From contig CAPEBR010000016.1 in the NCBI GenBank assembly GCA_948602995.1, positions 15,354-79,353 of the forward strand: DNA of 64,000 bases, written 5' to 3'. The first letter of the stretch is position 1; each line of letters begins with the position of its first letter. The translations under genes were made by a program, and so were the position numbers. This DNA is from an uncultured Dorea sp. (GTDB lineage: Bacteria > Bacillota > Clostridia > Lachnospirales > Lachnospiraceae). The notes beneath the pieces are model-generated. The model saw nothing but the letters and a program-made list of their open reading frames with translations. It was not told the DNA's origin and made no database searches. This document shows, one piece after another, positions 61,141-64,000 of the stretch.

Positions 61141-61306
61141 TTGCTATGAGCGGTCTTTCAGGCTGTGAATAGTAAGGGCAAATCTTTAGCGGGGCCGGGG
61201 ACGGAAGTCTCCAGCCTCTTTTTGTGATATTTTTTTGCGCGGCAAAACTTTTAATATTGCCCCGGATTGTTACTATGAACGGTCTTCTGGTTCGTGAATC
61301 GTAACA
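61141..61306. repeat. GTTACTGTTCAC repeat family, diverged copy
   Basis: Read on the minus strand it begins GTTACGATTCACGAACCAG, has AGTTTTGCCGCGCAAAA and GGGGCAATATT, and matches the left part of the composite repeat at 31832-32052. It fills the gap between the second lpdC gene and ubiX. Confidence 0.55.
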
Positions 61307-61337
61307 GCTGGAATGTAGAAAGCGAGGAGAATGAGAT

Positions 61338-61910
61338 ATGAGAATTATTGTAGGAGTATCAGGCGCAACAGGAGTTGAGATGAGTTATTATCTCCTGAAA
61401 GCATTAAAGAGTATTGAGGACTGTGAAGTACATCTTGTCCTGAGTAAAGGGGCAAAGATTACCTGGGAGCTGGAGAGCAGCATCCCGATCGAAAAGCTGA
61501 CCGCCCTGGCAGATGTAGTCCATGATAATAAAAATCTTGCGGCATCTATATCCAGCGGTTCATTTGTGACAGATGGAATGATCATCATGCCCTGCAGTAT
61601 GAAAACACTGGCAGGCATCACTGCGGGATATGCGGAAAATCTGATTGTCCGTGCCGCGGATGTCTGCATGAAGGAAGGAAGAAAGGTTGTTCTTGTTCCG
61701 AGGGAAATGCCGCTCAGCCGCCTGCACCTCAGAAATATGATGTGCGCGTCAGAGGACGGCTGTGTGATCGTGCCGCCGGTACTGACTTTTTACAATGGTC
61801 CGAAAACACTGGATGACCAGATTAATCATATTGTAGGAAAGATTCTGATGCAGTTCGGGATCACCTTTGATAAATTTGTACCATGGACGGGAGCATTGGA
61901 AGAGGAGTAA
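61338..61910 (+). CDS. ubiX: Flavin prenyltransferase UbiX (LpdB/VdcB)
   Basis: A 190-residue flavoprotein. VGVSGATGVEMSYYLL at the start, a SGSFVTDGMIIMPCSMKTLAGI block, and VPREMPLSRLHLRNM define UbiX. It joins a dimethylallyl group to FMN to make prenylated FMN, the cofactor of all three UbiD enzymes here. GAGGAGAATGAGAT precedes the start. It is followed directly by the LpdD-like gene. Confidence 0.95.
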   Translation: MRIIVGVSGATGVEMSYYLLKALKSIEDCEVHLVLSKGAKITWELESSIPIEKLTALADVVHDNKNLAASISSGSFVTDGMIIMPCSMKTLAGITAGYAENLIVRAADVCMKEGRKVVLVPREMPLSRLHLRNMMCASEDGCVIVPPVLTFYNGPKTLDDQINHIVGKILMQFGITFDKFVPWTGALEEE

Positions 61911-61917
61911 GAATGAT

Positions 61918-62280
61918 ATGATAAGAGAAGAGTTATTCGGAGGATTTTATCTTCATTGTGATGTGATTCCCATGGGGAAGGATTATACGCTGGCGGTGTA
62001 CGGCGGGGACACGCCGCATGTAGGGAGTGTGGTTATGTCAGTTGCACGGCCAAGCCTTACCGGTGAAGGAACCGGCGTTACATCGTCAGTACTGACAGGA
62101 GTTGGACATAAGGATGATGTGGTGGCAAAGATATTTGCAGAGACGGTCGCAAAGAAAAAAAATTGTACGGTGGTCTGTGCTTGTGGGATCCATGTGGATC
62201 ACATGGAGGCTGCGCAGATTGATCTTGTAAAGGAAAAGAGCAAAAAGCTGCTTGAGCAGGTTCTTGCATCCATTTGTTAA
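61918..62280 (+). CDS. lpdD: LpdD-like prenylated-flavin chaperone
   Basis: A 120-residue protein starting MIREELFGGFYLHCDVIPMGKDYTLAVYGGD, then HVGSVVMSVARPSL and VVCACGIHVDHM. It resembles LpdD, the small partner of gallate decarboxylase now described as a prenylated-flavin chaperone domain. Start at 61918 after GAGGAGTAAGA; seven bases beyond the ubiX stop. It supports the LpdC assignment of the two UbiD copies. Confidence 0.8.
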   Translation: MIREELFGGFYLHCDVIPMGKDYTLAVYGGDTPHVGSVVMSVARPSLTGEGTGVTSSVLTGVGHKDDVVAKIFAETVAKKKNCTVVCACGIHVDHMEAAQIDLVKEKSKKLLEQVLASIC

Positions 62281-62379
62281 AATAAAAACTATGGTAGCGG
62301 AAGATATAGACGAATGTTATAATAAAACCAGTAATTTACAAAAAATAATAACTGATGACAGATAATAGGAGTAAACATT

Positions 62380-62889
62380 ATGGATGAAGTAGTATTAGTA
62401 GATATGATGGATCGGGAGACAGGCAGGGAAGAAAAAATAACAGCCCATGAAAAAGGTATGCTTCATCGGGCATTTTCGGTATTTTTGTTTCATGGGGATT
62501 CCCTGCTGTTACAGAAAAGAGCATCCTCAAAGTACCACTGCGGCGGACTTTGGACAAACACATGCTGCTCTCACCCGCGGGCAGGAGAGGAAGTGAAGGA
62601 AGCGGCAGCGCGCAGGCTTAAGGAAGAGCTCGGAATCTTCGTGGATGATCTGAGGGAGGTACATTCCTTTGTATATCATCAGGAATTTGACAACGGTCTT
62701 ACGGAATTTGAATATGACCATGTGCTGACAGGAGAATATAGCGGCACATGGGTGGAGAATCCGGATGAGGTCGAAGAGGTAAAATGGGTCAGGCTTCCTG
62801 AACTGCTGGAGGAGGTCAGGAAGAATCCGGCGGCCTATACACCATGGTTTATTGTAGCGCTAAAAGAAGCGGCAAAGGGGCGGGTATAA
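62380..62889 (+). CDS. idi: Isopentenyl-diphosphate delta-isomerase, type I (Nudix)
   Basis: A 169-residue Nudix-fold enzyme. LLLQKRASSKYHCGGLWTNTCCSHPRAGE carries the TNTCCSHP motif with the active-site cysteine, and the later EFEYDHVL holds the catalytic Glu of type I Idi. It converts isopentenyl to dimethylallyl diphosphate. Many Firmicutes carry only the type II flavin enzyme or none, so a type I gene is notable. Its place 100 bases after ubiX-lpdD suggests it feeds dimethylallyl groups to prenyl-FMN synthesis. TAGGAGTAAAC precedes the start. Confidence 0.92.
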   Translation: MDEVVLVDMMDRETGREEKITAHEKGMLHRAFSVFLFHGDSLLLQKRASSKYHCGGLWTNTCCSHPRAGEEVKEAAARRLKEELGIFVDDLREVHSFVYHQEFDNGLTEFEYDHVLTGEYSGTWVENPDEVEEVKWVRLPELLEEVRKNPAAYTPWFIVALKEAAKGRV

Positions 62890-62890
62890 T

Positions 62891-63352
62891 ATGAGTTTTC
62901 TTTTTTTATATATCCTATGGTTCATATGGAATGGGAAACTGACTCTGGAGATTGCAGTGCTGGGACTGATTATCTGCGGCGCTTTGTATCTGTTCATCAA
63001 CAGGTTTCTTGGATACAGTATGGAAATGGAGCGGAAGCTTTTGCGGCGCTCTGGCAGAGTAGTCCGGTATCTTCTCTTTCTTCTTGTGGAGATCATTAAG
63101 GCCAACCTTGATGTGGCGAAGATGATTCTCGCGTTTGACACAGAGCCAGAGCCGGTGCTTGCGAAGTTTACCACGGATCTGCAGACAGAGACAGGTCAGG
63201 TGATCCTTGCGAATTCCATCACCCTGACCCCCGGAACCCTGACGGTGGATCTCCATAACGGAGAGTATCTTGTCCACTGTCTGGACGAAGGGTTTGCAGA
63301 AGGGATGGAACAGTCGGAGTTTATAGAGAGAATCCGCGGACTGGAGCAATAG
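62891..63352 (+). CDS. mrpE: Mrp-type Na+/H+ antiporter subunit E
   Basis: A 153-residue protein with two N-terminal membrane segments and a soluble domain containing FTTDLQTETGQVILANSITLTPGT and LVHCLD, the MnhE/MrpE signature. One base after the idi stop codon. Start of an Mrp/Mnh antiporter operon that continues beyond the window. Confidence 0.93.
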   Translation: MSFLFLYILWFIWNGKLTLEIAVLGLIICGALYLFINRFLGYSMEMERKLLRRSGRVVRYLLFLLVEIIKANLDVAKMILAFDTEPEPVLAKFTTDLQTETGQVILANSITLTPGTLTVDLHNGEYLVHCLDEGFAEGMEQSEFIERIRGLEQ

Positions 63353-63428
63353 ACGCAGCCCTGCAGATGAAGTATCCTCCATTCTGATGGAACAAAATTC
63401 AGATGGATTCACAGGAAAGGAGAAGGAG

Positions 63429-63800
63429 ATGATTCATAATTTTCTACTGATTGTATTAGGGGCTCTCTCCGTCATGAGCCTCCTGTGCCTGTTAAGGCTC
63501 GTACTGGGACCGACAGCTGCGGACAGGCTTCTGGCGGTAAACATGCTGGGCGGAATGGTAATCTCCGCTATAGCGGTGCTGTCGCTGCTTCTTGAGGAGG
63601 CATACCTTCTGGATATCAGCTTCATCTATGCCCTGATCAGTTTCCTGGCTGTAGTGGTGCTGGCGCAGATCTACATTGGGGCATCCCGCATGCAGTACCG
63701 GCAACAGGAAGACAGCGCTGCAGGGGATAAGTCTGCAGAGGGGAACAATGAGTATGCTGTCGGGGAGGCGGCAAAATCCGCAGGAGAGGAGGGCATGTGA
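63429..63800 (+). CDS. mrpF: Mrp-type antiporter subunit F
   Basis: A 123-residue protein with three membrane segments; LRLVLGPTAADRLLAVNMLGG is the MnhF/MrpF hallmark. Start at 63429 follows AAAGGAGAAGGAG; a longer frame upstream lacks a site. The C-terminal tail after residue 90 is polar and longer than usual. Confidence 0.92.
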   Translation: MIHNFLLIVLGALSVMSLLCLLRLVLGPTAADRLLAVNMLGGMVISAIAVLSLLLEEAYLLDISFIYALISFLAVVVLAQIYIGASRMQYRQQEDSAAGDKSAEGNNEYAVGEAAKSAGEEGM

Positions 63801-63801
63801 A

Positions 63802-64000
63802 GTGAATTTACTGAATATTGTCCGGTATTTCCTGGGAGCGGTCCTGATCACCGGGGGACTGGTGTTTGACGTAATCCAGCTGATCGGGTTCTTCCGCTAC
63901 AAATATGTCATGAACCGGATCCATGCCGCAGCAATCGGGGACACGCTTGGCGGCGGCCTGATTCTTTTAGGCGTCTTTCTGATAAATGGATTTAACCTTG
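63802..64000 (+). CDS. mrpG: Mrp-type antiporter subunit G, partial
   Basis: The frame from a GTG at 63802 encodes NLLNIVRYFLGAVLITGGL, then DVIQLIGFFRYKYVMNRIHAA and IGDTLGGGLILLGV, as in MnhG/MrpG, and runs off the window end. GGAGAGGAGGGC lies upstream. Confidence 0.85.
   Translation, partial: MNLLNIVRYFLGAVLITGGLVFDVIQLIGFFRYKYVMNRIHAAAIGDTLGGGLILLGVFLINGFNL

Overview
The window looks like the chromosome of a strictly anaerobic gut Firmicute of the Lachnospiraceae type (Clostridium scindens/Dorea-like). Supporting signs are strong AGGAGG ribosome binding sites, moderate GC host genes, a CIRCE/HrcA site at clpB, indolepyruvate:ferredoxin oxidoreductase, remnants of a Stickland-type glycine/betaine reductase, and many intergenic palindromes. 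The species is an inference.

Layout: 0-5.9 kb holds the end of an M19 dipeptidase, a 2-hydroxyacid dehydrogenase, a C39-like peptidase, a possible non-coding transcript and clpB. 5.9-9.4 kb has a YitT protein, an Hpt protein and a REC/HD-GYP/GGDEF regulator. 9.4-13.7 kb is an aryl-acid metabolism operon (iorA, iorB, a phenylacetate-CoA ligase, an ACT protein). 13.8-20.7 kb has a Rieske-tailed FAD oxidoreductase, an AEC transporter, a cold-shock protein, PTS enzyme I, membrane proteins and a CarD-like regulator. 20.7-30.9 kb is a carbohydrate region: an alpha-galactosidase with an ABC sugar importer, two paralogous AraC regulators, a LacI regulator with twin operators, and an oligo-1,6-glucosidase. 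31-38.9 kb is rich in repeats and decaying genes: two TetR regulators, DegV, an M24 peptidase, and broken HipA-like, glycine/betaine reductase component B and BCCT transporter genes.

39.2-50.8 kb is an accessory island beside a tRNA-Ala(CGC) gene. It holds an insertion sequence, several very small genes with shared leader repeats, an AAA/ABC ATPase plus TOPRIM-like protein pair (a probable defence module), and a decayed prophage end. That end has an endolysin, a holin and the remains of a diversity-generating retroelement: an RT cut by a miniature element and a frameshifted Avd-like gene. A serine recombinase without its catalytic domain closes the island.

50.9-62.9 kb is the metabolic highlight, a hydroxyaryl-acid decarboxylase cluster. 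It has two near-identical gallate decarboxylase (LpdC-type) UbiD enzymes, a VdcC/BsdC-type UbiD with its small D subunit, a UbiX prenyltransferase, an LpdD-type prenyl-flavin chaperone, an SLC13-type transporter, three LysR regulators, a DUF554 protein, and a type I isopentenyl diphosphate isomerase that could supply the dimethylallyl group for prenylated FMN. The window ends in an Mrp antiporter operon (E, F, partial G).

At least five families of short palindromic or MITE-like repeats run through the intergenic spaces. Several have inserted into or truncated genes.
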